Assembly (NCBI GenBank): GCA_044340025.1
Contig: JBIIUJ010000167.1
Coordinates: 1-5,006 of the forward strand
DNA length: 5,006 bases
Reading direction: 5' to 3'
Source: JBIIUJ01 sp044340025
GTDB lineage: Bacteria; Pseudomonadota; Alphaproteobacteria; Caulobacterales; Aquidulcibacteraceae
The notes below the pieces were generated by a model. That model was not told the DNA's origin and did not search any database. It was given only the letters and a program-made list of their open reading frames with translations. Below are positions 1 to 5,006 of this stretch, piece after piece. The translations under genes and the position numbers were made by a program. The first letter of the stretch is position 1, and each line of letters opens with the position of its first letter.

Positions 1-32
1 CTCTTGATGCTGCGTTTGTTGGCCGCGCTCAT
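1..32 (-). CDS. Possible 5' end of a downstream gene, cut by the window edge
   Basis: An ATG at 32-30 on the minus strand opens ten codons reading MSAANKRSIK before the window ends. Support is limited but real: eight of the nine codons after ATG end in G or C while their second positions are mixed, the pattern expected of coding DNA in this GC-rich genome. It lies 48 bp after the serine hydrolase stop, in the same direction. No good Shine-Dalgarno sequence is visible. By alphaproteobacterial gene order this could be recR, but ten residues do not show that and they do not resemble the RecR N-termini I know. Function unknown. Confidence 0.35.
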   Translation of the reverse strand, partial: MSAANKRSIK

Positions 33-50
33 GGCGCCCGGGGCGCGCGA

Positions 51-65
51 CGGTCAAGGGCGCCG
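51..65. repeat. 15-bp direct repeat, copy 1 (pair with 1588-1602)
   Basis: The plus-strand sequence CGGTCAAGGGCGCCG occurs here and again, identical and in the same orientation, at 1588-1602. This copy lies just beyond the 3' end of the serine hydrolase gene, 18 nt before the candidate start at 32. The two copies flank the hydrolase gene almost exactly. On the transcribed strand the repeat contains TTGACC, which resembles a -35 hexamer, but no convincing -10 follows it. Confidence 0.7.
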
Positions 66-80
66 GGGCGGAAGGCGCAG

Positions 81-1577
81 TCAGCGCGCAGGCGTGAGGG
101 ACAGGGCCTGGATCTGGGGCGGCTGGGTCGGCGCAAGCAGGAGCGCGCCTTCAATCGCGCCGCGCGCGCAGGTCCAGCGAAAACGGCCCGCCAGCGCCCC
201 GGTGGGCGCGATGGGCGCGGTGGTCTCGCAAGCCCCGGACCGCGCTTTCAGGGCGGCAAGGTCGCGCGCCCATGCGTCTGCTGCGCGATCGAGGGTGAAG
301 TTCATGGCCAGAGCCGAGCGCTCGCCGTCAATCGATCCCGCCGACCAGATCCGTCCCGCAGCGGCATAGGCGCTGGCAAGCGCTGGCGAAACCGCGACCG
401 CGCGCGGCTCGGAAAGGCCGGCGCGCTTCAGGAGGCCGGCGGCATCCCAGACCGGCGGGGACGGGGCGGCATAGGTTTCGTTCGTGAAGGCAAAGATGCC
501 GACGCCGGCGTCGGGCAGCAGCAGCATGTGGCTGCCATAGCCGGGATAGCCGCCGCTATGGAATAGCACCCGCCCCAGGAGGCAATCGTCGGCTGCAACC
601 AGACCGGCGGCATAAACGGCCGACAGCCGGCAGTCGGGGGCGTCCTTTCCCGGCCGGCGGCGCGCGTGCAGGAAGCCCTCGCCGCGCGCCATGTCGCGCA
701 GGCCAGCGCTGCTTGCCGGCTCATCTGCGGCAGCCGGCCAGCCCGACAGCAGATGCGCGACCCATTTGGCGTAGTCGGCTTGCGTGGTGACCAGCCCGCC
801 CATGGCCCCGAACGCGCCATGGGCCATGGAAGGCTCAGCGCTCCACGCCCCGTTCTCCCAGCGGTAGGGCTGGGCGAGGACGGCCTCCTCCACCAACCCC
901 ACCTCGAAAGTCGTGTCGTTCATGCCCAGCGGCGCAAGAATGCGCAGCCGGACAAAGACGGCGTAATCCTGGCCGGAGGCCCTCGCCACGATCCGCCCGA
1001 GCAGGGCGTAGCCATAGTTGGAATACTCATAGCGCGTCCGCGGCGCGGCGCTGAACGCCGGAGCGCCGCTGATCAGGCGCGTGAAGTCCGCTTCCGTCAT
1101 GGGCTGTTGCCGGTCGCCCCAGGGATCATCAGTCACGAAACCAGCCGTGTGATGCAGCAGATCGGCGACCGTGATGGCGCCAGCCCAGCCGCGCGTCTCG
1201 CGCAGATGGCGGCTGATCGGATCATCAAGCCGCAGCTTGCCTTCGGCGGCCAGCGTCAGGATCGCATAGGCGGTCAACGCCTTGGTCATCGAGGCGATGC
1301 GAAACCGCGTCTCCGCCGTGACCGGCCGGCGCTCCTGCAAGTCCTGCACGCCGAGCGCGCCGCTGGCGATCAGGCGGCCATCCTTCACCACGCCATAGGC
1401 AAGACCCGGCACGGGGGCGGCGGCCATCCACTCCTGCATCACGGCGGCGATGTCGGCCTGCGGCACGGCTGGGGCGGCGGGCGCGACGGCGCTTTCCTGT
1501 GCGGATAGAGCAATCGGCGAAAGGGCGAGGCTGGCGGAGAAAACAAGCGCGCGGATCATCGCAATCATGCTCGCCAT
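81..1577 (-). CDS. Exported serine hydrolase, class C beta-lactamase/PBP-like family
   Basis: A serine hydrolase of the AmpC / penicillin-binding-protein-like fold, 498 aa from this start. The catalytic set is complete: S-x-x-K as SMTK (Ser96, Lys99), Y-x-N as YSN (185-187), and HSGG (340-343) in place of the KTG box. HxG is common in esterase and peptidase members, so the substrate could be a peptide, an ester or a beta-lactam; I cannot choose. An N-terminal signal peptide ends near LSA|QES (cleavage after about residue 26), placing it in the periplasm. The catalytic domain ends near residue 370; the last 130 residues form an extra domain with Cys450 and Cys470, and Cys316/Cys332 form a second close pair. 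The start is uncertain: ATGs at 1577, 1568 and 1559 all keep the signal peptide, and 1559 has the better-spaced GGCGAG. The longer frame from a TTG at 1613 is unlikely. It follows ybaB by 32 bp, in the same direction. Confidence 0.9.
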   Translation of the reverse strand: MASMIAMIRALVFSASLALSPIALSAQESAVAPAAPAVPQADIAAVMQEWMAAAPVPGLAYGVVKDGRLIASGALGVQDLQERRPVTAETRFRIASMTKALTAYAILTLAAEGKLRLDDPISRHLRETRGWAGAITVADLLHHTAGFVTDDPWGDRQQPMTEADFTRLISGAPAFSAAPRTRYEYSNYGYALLGRIVARASGQDYAVFVRLRILAPLGMNDTTFEVGLVEEAVLAQPYRWENGAWSAEPSMAHGAFGAMGGLVTTQADYAKWVAHLLSGWPAAADEPASSAGLRDMARGEGFLHARRRPGKDAPDCRLSAVYAAGLVAADDCLLGRVLFHSGGYPGYGSHMLLLPDAGVGIFAFTNETYAAPSPPVWDAAGLLKRAGLSEPRAVAVSPALASAYAAAGRIWSAGSIDGERSALAMNFTLDRAADAWARDLAALKARSGACETTAPIAPTGALAGRFRWTCARGAIEGALLLAPTQPPQIQALSLTPAR

Positions 1578-1587
1578 GTCAGCGGCG

Positions 1588-1602
1588 CGGTCAAGGGCGC
1601 CG
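1588..1602. repeat. 15-bp direct repeat, copy 2 (pair with 51-65)
   Basis: Second identical copy of CGGTCAAGGGCGCCG. It lies wholly inside the 32-bp gap between the ybaB stop codon and the first ATG of the serine hydrolase, 10 nt before that ATG on the transcribed strand. As it is confined to the gap, coding constraint does not explain it. It could be a duplicated regulatory element or the footprint of an insertion or duplication that brought in the hydrolase gene. Confidence 0.7.
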
Positions 1603-1609
1603 CGACCGC

Positions 1610-1933
1610 TCAAAACGGCATCTTGAAGCCCGGCGGCAGGCCGAGGCCGCCCATAAGGCCCTTTTCCTCGCTCTGACGCAGCGCATCGAGCTTCTTGCGG
1701 GCGTCCTCATGGGCCGCCTTGATCAGATCTTCGAGGATCTCGACCTCGTCGGCGACGGCGAGCGTGGGGTCGATGGCGATGGATTTAAGCTCGCCCTTGC
1801 CCGTGAGCGTCACTTTCACGAGCCCTGCGCCCGATTGGCCTTCGGCCCGGAGCGCCTCCATCCGCGCCTGGGCGTCCACGAGCTTTGCCTGCATCTGTTG
1901 CGCCTGGCGCATCAGGCCGCCGAGATCCTTCAT
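1610..1933 (-). CDS. ybaB: YbaB/EbfC family nucleoid-associated DNA-binding protein
   Basis: A 107-aa protein with the full YbaB/EbfC pattern: N-terminal helix MKDLGGLMRQAQQMQAKL, a central beta section with VKVTLTGKGELKSIAIDP (residues 39-56), a C-terminal helix with DLIKAAHEDARKKLDAL, and the family's typical tail GLPPGFKMPF. Length is normal for the family. Known members are homodimers that bind DNA with little sequence preference and affect nucleoid structure; the role next to dnaX is conserved but not well explained. The ATG at 1933 overlaps the dnaX stop as ATGA, and AGGACAGG just upstream, inside the end of dnaX, is a good ribosome binding site, so translation is probably coupled to dnaX. 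The same frame is open upstream through dnaX to at least 2566, but only the part from 1933 looks like a protein family. Confidence 0.96.
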   Translation of the reverse strand: MKDLGGLMRQAQQMQAKLVDAQARMEALRAEGQSGAGLVKVTLTGKGELKSIAIDPTLAVADEVEILEDLIKAAHEDARKKLDALRQSEEKGLMGGLGLPPGFKMPF

Positions 1934-3717
1934 CCGTCCTGTCCTCGCATCTGCCGGCCGGCGCGGGCCTGGAAGTCCGCCTCGATCACCTCGCCGCCGT
2001 CGGGCGGAGTTATGGCCACGATCCGGGCGCCGGGAAAGGCCTCCAGCATCGCGCGCACGCCGGCGTCGGCCTCCACCGCGCGCCATTGCTCCAGCTTTTC
2101 GCGGGCGCGCCGCTCGGCGAACGTCTCCACGCCGTCGGGCGCGGCTTCCGGAGCGAGCCGCCAGTGCGCCCCGAACCGGGGCTGGATGAAGCGCAGCAGG
2201 CGCTGCGCCAGATCGCTGGGCGCGCCTTCGGCCAGCGCAAAGCCGATCTCGCCGTCCGGATCGAACCGAGCCACGCGCAGATACGCCTCCACATCGGTTT
2301 TCAGCCCGATCTCGCGGTCGGCGTCGAGCCGGGCGAGAATGTCGGCGAAACTTTGAGGTCCTGCGGCAGGGGGTCCGCCCCCAGGCGCGCCCTGCCCCAT
2401 GCCGCCGCCGAGGCCGCCGCCCGATCCGCCGGCAAGCAGGCGGGCCGCATCCTCCGGCGAGGGGAGGCTGGCCGCCGCCGCACAGCGCAGCAGCGTCATC
2501 TCGGCGGCCTGCACCGCATCGGGCGCGCGGGTGGTCTCCTCCCATCCCTTCAGCAGCAGCTGCCACTGGCGGGTGAGCGCAGCCGCCGAGGCGCCATCCG
2601 CCAAAGCCCGCACGCGCGCGGCCTGATCGCGCGCGCCGGGAATGCGATGGGCCGCGCCCAGCGCTTTCGCCACGCTCGCCTCATGGCTCGCGTCCATCAG
2701 ATCGCGCAGGATGAGAGCGGGGTCGGCGCCGGCGGCATACTGACCCTGAAACTCCGTCAGCGCCCCGGCCGCATCCCCGCGCGCGACGGCTTCCAGCAGA
2801 TCGAGCACGCGCGCCCGGTCGGCAAGGCCCAGCATGTCGCGCACCTGGGCCGCGCTCACCATCTCGCCGGATTCCAGCGTCTGCACGATCGCCTGATCAA
2901 GAAGCGACAGCGCATCGCGCACCGAGCCTTCGGCCGCGCGCGCGATCAGATCCAGCCCTTCGGCCTCCACTTGGGCGCCCTCTTTCGCGCAGACGCCGGC
3001 GAGATGCTGGGCGAGCCGATCGGCCTCCACCCGGCGCAGATCAAACCGCTGGCAGCGCGAGAGCACCGTGACCGGCACCTTGCGGATCTCGGTCGTGGCG
3101 AAAATGAACTTCGCATGCGGCGGCGGCTCTTCCAGCGTCTTCAACAGGCCATTGAAGGCCGCAGTGGAGAGCATGTGCACTTCGTCGATGATATAGACCT
3201 TCATCCGCGCCTGGATCGGGCCGTAGCGGACGCTGTCCAGAATCTCGCGGATATCGTTGATGCCGGTGCGGCTGGCGGCGTCCATCTCGAACACGTCGGG
3301 ATGGCGGCTTTCGGCGATGGCGGCGCACTGCTCGCCCGGCGGATCGAGATGGACGCTGGGCGCATCAACTGTCGCCGACCGGTAGTTCAGCGCGCGCGCA
3401 ATGAGGCGCGCAGTGGTGGTCTTGCCCACGCCGCGCACGCCGGTGAGCATATAGGCCTGCGCAATCCGACCCAGCCGGAAGGCGTTGGCCAGCGTGCGCA
3501 CCATCGCTTCCTGGCCGATCAGATCCTCGAACGTCTGCGGCCGATACTTGCGCGCCAGCACCTGATAGGCGCCGCCGGGCGCCACTGGCGCGGGAAGCGC
3601 CGGAGGCGGGTCGGGCTCGTCTCCGAACAGGGCGCCGGTATCGGGATCGGGCGCAGGATCGGGCGGGCCGAGATCGGCGTCGGGATCGTCGAGGAGGGCG
3701 TCGTCTTCGTCGGCCAT
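1930..3717 (-). CDS. dnaX: DNA polymerase III subunit tau (gamma/tau), clamp-loader ATPase
   Basis: The 595-aa tau subunit of the polymerase III clamp loader, an AAA+ ATPase that loads the DnaN clamp and ties polymerase cores together. An acidic, Pro-rich extension (1-49) precedes YQVLARKYRP, where E. coli DnaX nearly begins; such extensions are usual in alphaproteobacteria. Walker A is GVRGVGKT (93-100), Walker B VYIIDEVH (174-181), sensor 1 FATTE (206-210), the SRC arginine-finger motif SRC (220-222), sensor 2 GSVRDAL (264-270). The collar domain runs to about 415. A Gly-rich hinge (430-453) leads to the tau-specific part (455-595), with AMLEAFPGARIV near the end. The zinc module keeps only Cys131 of the usual four cysteines. 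The ATG at 3717 has only a weak AGG upstream. I see no terminator between ffs and dnaX, so read-through from ffs is possible. No canonical -1 slippery heptamer is visible near the hinge. The stop overlaps ybaB. Confidence 0.98.
   Translation of the reverse strand: MADEDDALLDDPDADLGPPDPAPDPDTGALFGDEPDPPPALPAPVAPGGAYQVLARKYRPQTFEDLIGQEAMVRTLANAFRLGRIAQAYMLTGVRGVGKTTTARLIARALNYRSATVDAPSVHLDPPGEQCAAIAESRHPDVFEMDAASRTGINDIREILDSVRYGPIQARMKVYIIDEVHMLSTAAFNGLLKTLEEPPPHAKFIFATTEIRKVPVTVLSRCQRFDLRRVEADRLAQHLAGVCAKEGAQVEAEGLDLIARAAEGSVRDALSLLDQAIVQTLESGEMVSAAQVRDMLGLADRARVLDLLEAVARGDAAGALTEFQGQYAAGADPALILRDLMDASHEASVAKALGAAHRIPGARDQAARVRALADGASAAALTRQWQLLLKGWEETTRAPDAVQAAEMTLLRCAAAASLPSPEDAARLLAGGSGGGLGGGMGQGAPGGGPPAAGPQSFADILARLDADREIGLKTDVEAYLRVARFDPDGEIGFALAEGAPSDLAQRLLRFIQPRFGAHWRLAPEAAPDGVETFAERRAREKLEQWRAVEADAGVRAMLEAFPGARIVAITPPDGGEVIEADFQARAGRQMRGQDG
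2359..2430 (-). other. Gly-rich hinge of DnaX between collar and tau-specific domain
   Basis: DnaX residues 430-453 hold a run of glycines (GGSGGGLGGGMGQG and on) then a Pro/Ala-rich piece. This stretch separates the clamp-loader part from the C-terminal polymerase-binding part, the place where a gamma-like short form would end. In Caulobacter crescentus the short DnaX forms are known to arise by partial ClpXP proteolysis rather than by frameshifting. Low-complexity Gly tracts next to a folded domain are known to make such proteases let go. That this hinge does so here is inference. Confidence 0.6.
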
Positions 3718-3770
3718 GCGGCCTGAGCGTATCGCGCCCGGGGGCTGTTAAGTCCAGCGGGCGGGAGGGT

Positions 3771-3864
3771 GGAGACCGAACGGCGACCCGCAGCAAAACT
3801 CGTTACGGCTGCTTCGTTCCCGACCTGACCGGGTTGGCGAGGACCACGTCCGCCGCCGATCTCC
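3771..3864 (-). ncRNA. ffs: Signal recognition particle RNA, small bacterial type (4.5S RNA)
   Basis: The minus strand carries the conserved apical domain of SRP RNA at 3830-3807: GGTCAGGTC, a GGAA tetraloop (3820-3817), and GAAGCAGCC, the part that Ffh binds. Below it, CTCG/CGAG and then CGGCGG/TCGCCG arms can pair, and GGAGA (from 3864) pairs with TCTCC (ending at 3771) to close the hairpin, giving about 94 nt, the usual size of the small form without an Alu domain. With Ffh it targets nascent membrane proteins to FtsY. The 5' end is set by a promoter whose -10 box ends 7 nt before 3864. The 3' end is less certain: a further CAGCG/CGCTG pairing outside is possible, and no U-tract terminator is visible. 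Position just upstream of dnaX is typical of alphaproteobacteria. Confidence 0.93.
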
Positions 3865-3871
3865 GCGCGCA

Positions 3872-3900
3872 GATATCGCTGCTCGGCGCGCACGAAGCAA
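3872..3900 (-). promoter_or_regulatory. Probable housekeeping promoter of ffs
   Basis: On the minus strand, TTGCTTC (3900-3894) is followed after 14 nt by GCGATATC (3879-3872). The latter matches the Caulobacter-type -10 consensus GCTANAWC at seven of eight positions, and the spacing lies in that consensus range (10-14). Read as E. coli-style hexamers, TTGCTT and GATATC are 17 bp apart. Seven nucleotides further on lies 3864, independently predicted as the RNA 5' end from hairpin closure. Confidence 0.65.
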
Positions 3901-3976
3901 GGGGCGGGGCGCCGAAGGCCGCCTGCGCCTGAGGCTTGCGCTTTCGCGCCGAACCGCGCCGGCGTAGAGCAGGGCG

Positions 3977-4894
3977 ATGGCTGTGGCGCGCCGACATACT
4001 CTCGCGGAGCGGATCGAGGCGTGGTTCTTCCAGCGCTACTTCGGTCATTACGCCCGCATGAGCGTGGATGCCGCCTCTGACGCCGGCGCCGCCTTTGCGC
4101 GCCGGGTCGGCCCCCTGACGCCCACCCACCGCGTGGCGCGCAACAACATGCTGCTGGCCTTTCCCGACGCCCCGGACGCTCAGATCGACGCCTGGCTCGC
4201 CGCCATGTGGGAGCATCTGGGCCGGCTGGCTGGCGAGTTTCCGCACCTTGGCTCGTTCGAGCCCTTTTCCGGTGACGGCCGGATCGTGGTGGAGGGGGCC
4301 GAGCGCCTGTCCGCCATCCGCGACGGGGCGGGGCCGGTGGTGTTTGTCTCGGGCCACTTCTCGAACTGGGAGCTGATGCCGGCGACGATCGTCAGGTCAG
4401 GGGCGCCCTGCCGCATGACCTATCGGGCGGCCAACAACCCCTTCATCGACGACATGATCCAGGCCACGAGGCGGGCCTATGGCGCGGCGTATCAGTCGGC
4501 CAAGGGGACCGAGGGCGGCATGGGCCTGTTGCGGGCGCTGAAGGCCGGCCAGTCGGTCGCGCTGATGAACGACCAGAAATACAACGCCGGCCTGTCCGTG
4601 CCGCTGTTCGGCCACACCGCCATGACGGCGGATGCGCCCACACGGCTTGCGCTGCGGTTCGGGGTGGATCTCCAGCCGATGAGCGTGGTGCGCACCCAGG
4701 GCGCGCGCTTCCGGGTGATCGTGCATGAGCCGATCGCGTTTGATCGCACCCTGCCCACGGAGGATGCGGTGCGCGATGGGGTGCTGGCAGTCAACCGCTT
4801 CATCGAGGCCCAGGTGCGCGCCCATCCCGAGCAATGGTTCTGGGTGCATCGGCGCTGGCCGAAGGAGGCCTGGGCCAACGCGGGGATCGTCTGA
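3977..4894 (+). CDS. LpxL/HtrB-type lipid A biosynthesis acyltransferase
   Basis: A 305-aa lysophospholipid-acyltransferase-family protein, the same length as E. coli LpxL. It should transfer a fatty acyl chain from acyl-ACP to a lipid A precursor at the inner face of the cytoplasmic membrane. The catalytic H-x4-E motif is GHFSNWE (His127, Glu132). Further LpxL-like blocks are YRAANNPFID (149-158), NDQKYNAG (198-205), VPLFG (208-212) and PEQWFWVHRRWP (284-295). The N-terminal segment (WFFQRY, residues 16-21) is aromatic and amphipathic, not the clear membrane helix of E. coli LpxL. The ATG at 3977 has AGGG only 2 nt upstream and GAG further away, so the ribosome binding site is modest; the next in-frame ATG, at 4058, would remove conserved N-terminal sequence. 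It is divergent from ffs-dnaX across 112 bp. Acyl length and site (LpxL or LpxM type) cannot be read from the sequence. Confidence 0.93.
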   Translation: MAVARRHTLAERIEAWFFQRYFGHYARMSVDAASDAGAAFARRVGPLTPTHRVARNNMLLAFPDAPDAQIDAWLAAMWEHLGRLAGEFPHLGSFEPFSGDGRIVVEGAERLSAIRDGAGPVVFVSGHFSNWELMPATIVRSGAPCRMTYRAANNPFIDDMIQATRRAYGAAYQSAKGTEGGMGLLRALKAGQSVALMNDQKYNAGLSVPLFGHTAMTADAPTRLALRFGVDLQPMSVVRTQGARFRVIVHEPIAFDRTLPTEDAVRDGVLAVNRFIEAQVRAHPEQWFWVHRRWPKEAWANAGIV

Positions 4895-4909
4895 AGTGGT
4901 CAACTGCTC

Positions 4910-4930
4910 CCCGCCTCTCGCACAGGCGGG
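4910..4930 (+). terminator. GC-rich stem-loop after the acyltransferase gene
   Basis: CCCGCCT (4910-4916) and AGGCGGG (4924-4930) form a perfect 7-bp stem with a 7-nt loop, 15 nt after the acyltransferase stop codon. No T-tract follows, so it is not a classic intrinsic terminator. It could be a weak terminator, an mRNA-stabilising hairpin, or chance in GC-rich DNA. Confidence 0.35.
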
Positions 4931-4952
4931 CGCGCTTGCTAGGGTGGAGGCC

Positions 4953-5006
4953 ATGAAACAGCTTCTGATCGCCGCCGCGCTGATCGCCGGCCCCGCTCTC
5001 GCCCAG
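4953..5006 (+). CDS. 5' end of an exported protein (signal peptide only), cut by the window
   Basis: An ATG at 4953 opens 18 codons reading MKQLLIAAALIAGPALAQ to the window end. This is a textbook Sec signal peptide: a Lys at position 2, a hydrophobic core LLIAAALIAG, and an ALA|Q cleavage site after residue 17. There is no Cys after the cleavage site in the visible part, so no sign of a lipoprotein. A strong GGTGGAGG ribosome binding site ends 2 nt before the ATG. It follows the acyltransferase by 58 bp in the same direction, with a stem-loop between. The mature protein lies outside the window, so its function is unknown. Confidence 0.8.
   Translation, partial: MKQLLIAAALIAGPALAQ

Noticed and set aside
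60..78. GCGCC/GGCGC hairpin after the hydrolase stop as a terminator
   Set aside because: A 5-bp stem with a 9-nt loop and no T-tract on either strand is not adequate evidence for termination.
4..369. Plus-strand frame at the window start with a signal-peptide-like beginning (MLRLLAALMAPGA)
   Set aside because: After the first residues it becomes Arg/Ala/Ser-rich and runs antisense to the hydrolase C-terminus; the hydrophobic start is likely accidental.
666..1508. A 280-codon plus-strand open frame antisense to the serine hydrolase
   Set aside because: The minus-strand frame has the full SxxK/YxN/HxG set and a signal peptide; the antisense product has no recognisable pattern.
2340..2440. 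Programmed -1 frameshift site in dnaX
   Set aside because: I searched the Gly-rich region for an in-frame X XXY YYZ heptamer or an A-run. Only near-misses such as T GGG GGC and A CCC CCT occur, and the AAAGTTT at 2347-2353 is not in the required frame.
1885..3726. A 613-codon plus-strand open frame antisense to the whole of dnaX
   Set aside because: It mirrors the unmistakable DnaX coding frame. Its translation is Arg/Gly/His-rich low-complexity sequence with no family motif, as expected for the complement of a GC-rich gene with few A/T-rich stop codons.
3728..3751. Separate dnaX promoter (TTAACAG with GCGATACG on the minus strand)
   Set aside because: The -10 match is partial and the spacing is only 9 nt, below the expected range; too weak to list.
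3938..3949. GCGC-TTTC-GCGC mini-hairpin (a GAAA tetraloop on the minus strand) in the divergent spacer
   Set aside because: It is only four base pairs and lies upstream of the ffs start, so it is probably not transcribed with ffs; likely chance in GC-rich DNA.
3936..3970. Plus-strand promoter for the acyltransferase (TTGCGC with CGTAGAGC)
   Set aside because: The elements are too far apart (over 20 nt) and the second one would leave almost no leader before the ATG at 3977.
3803..4357. A 184-codon minus-strand frame across the acyltransferase start and ffs
   Set aside because: It overlaps the SRP RNA and conserved LpxL coding sequence in antisense, and its translation looks like a composition artefact.

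Overview
The window is high-GC DNA from an alphaproteobacterium. The evidence is a small-type SRP RNA gene directly followed by dnaX and ybaB, a DnaX with an acidic Pro-rich N-terminal extension and an alphaproteobacterial-type C-terminal tau domain, and a promoter fitting the Caulobacter-type housekeeping sigma consensus. A Caulobacterales/Maricaulales/Hyphomonadales-like source is my best guess; nothing in the window fixes the genus.

Minus strand, read from right to left: a promoter (3872-3900), the 4.5S/SRP RNA gene ffs (about 3864-3771), dnaX for the clamp-loader tau subunit (3717-1930), ybaB/ebfC for a nucleoid-associated protein (1933-1610, overlapping dnaX by an ATGA), and an exported class-C-beta-lactamase-like serine hydrolase (about 1577-81). 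A further reading frame may begin at 32 and leave the window. The ffs-dnaX-ybaB order is the classic alphaproteobacterial one. The hydrolase sits where recR is usually found, and an exact 15-bp direct repeat flanks it, so it may be a later insertion into an old replication/repair operon.

Plus strand: after a 112-bp divergent spacer comes an LpxL/HtrB-type lipid A acyltransferase (3977-4894). It is followed by a GC-rich stem-loop and the first 18 codons of an exported protein cut by the window end (4953-5006).

The minus-strand block links protein targeting (SRP RNA) with replication (DnaX) and nucleoid structure (YbaB). The flanking genes concern the cell envelope: a periplasmic hydrolase and outer-membrane lipid A acylation. 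I found no CRISPR array, insertion sequence, tRNA or toxin-antitoxin pair, and no gene-free stretch over 300 bases. Most of the window is core genome. The points most worth checking are the repeat-flanked hydrolase and the Gly-rich hinge of DnaX.
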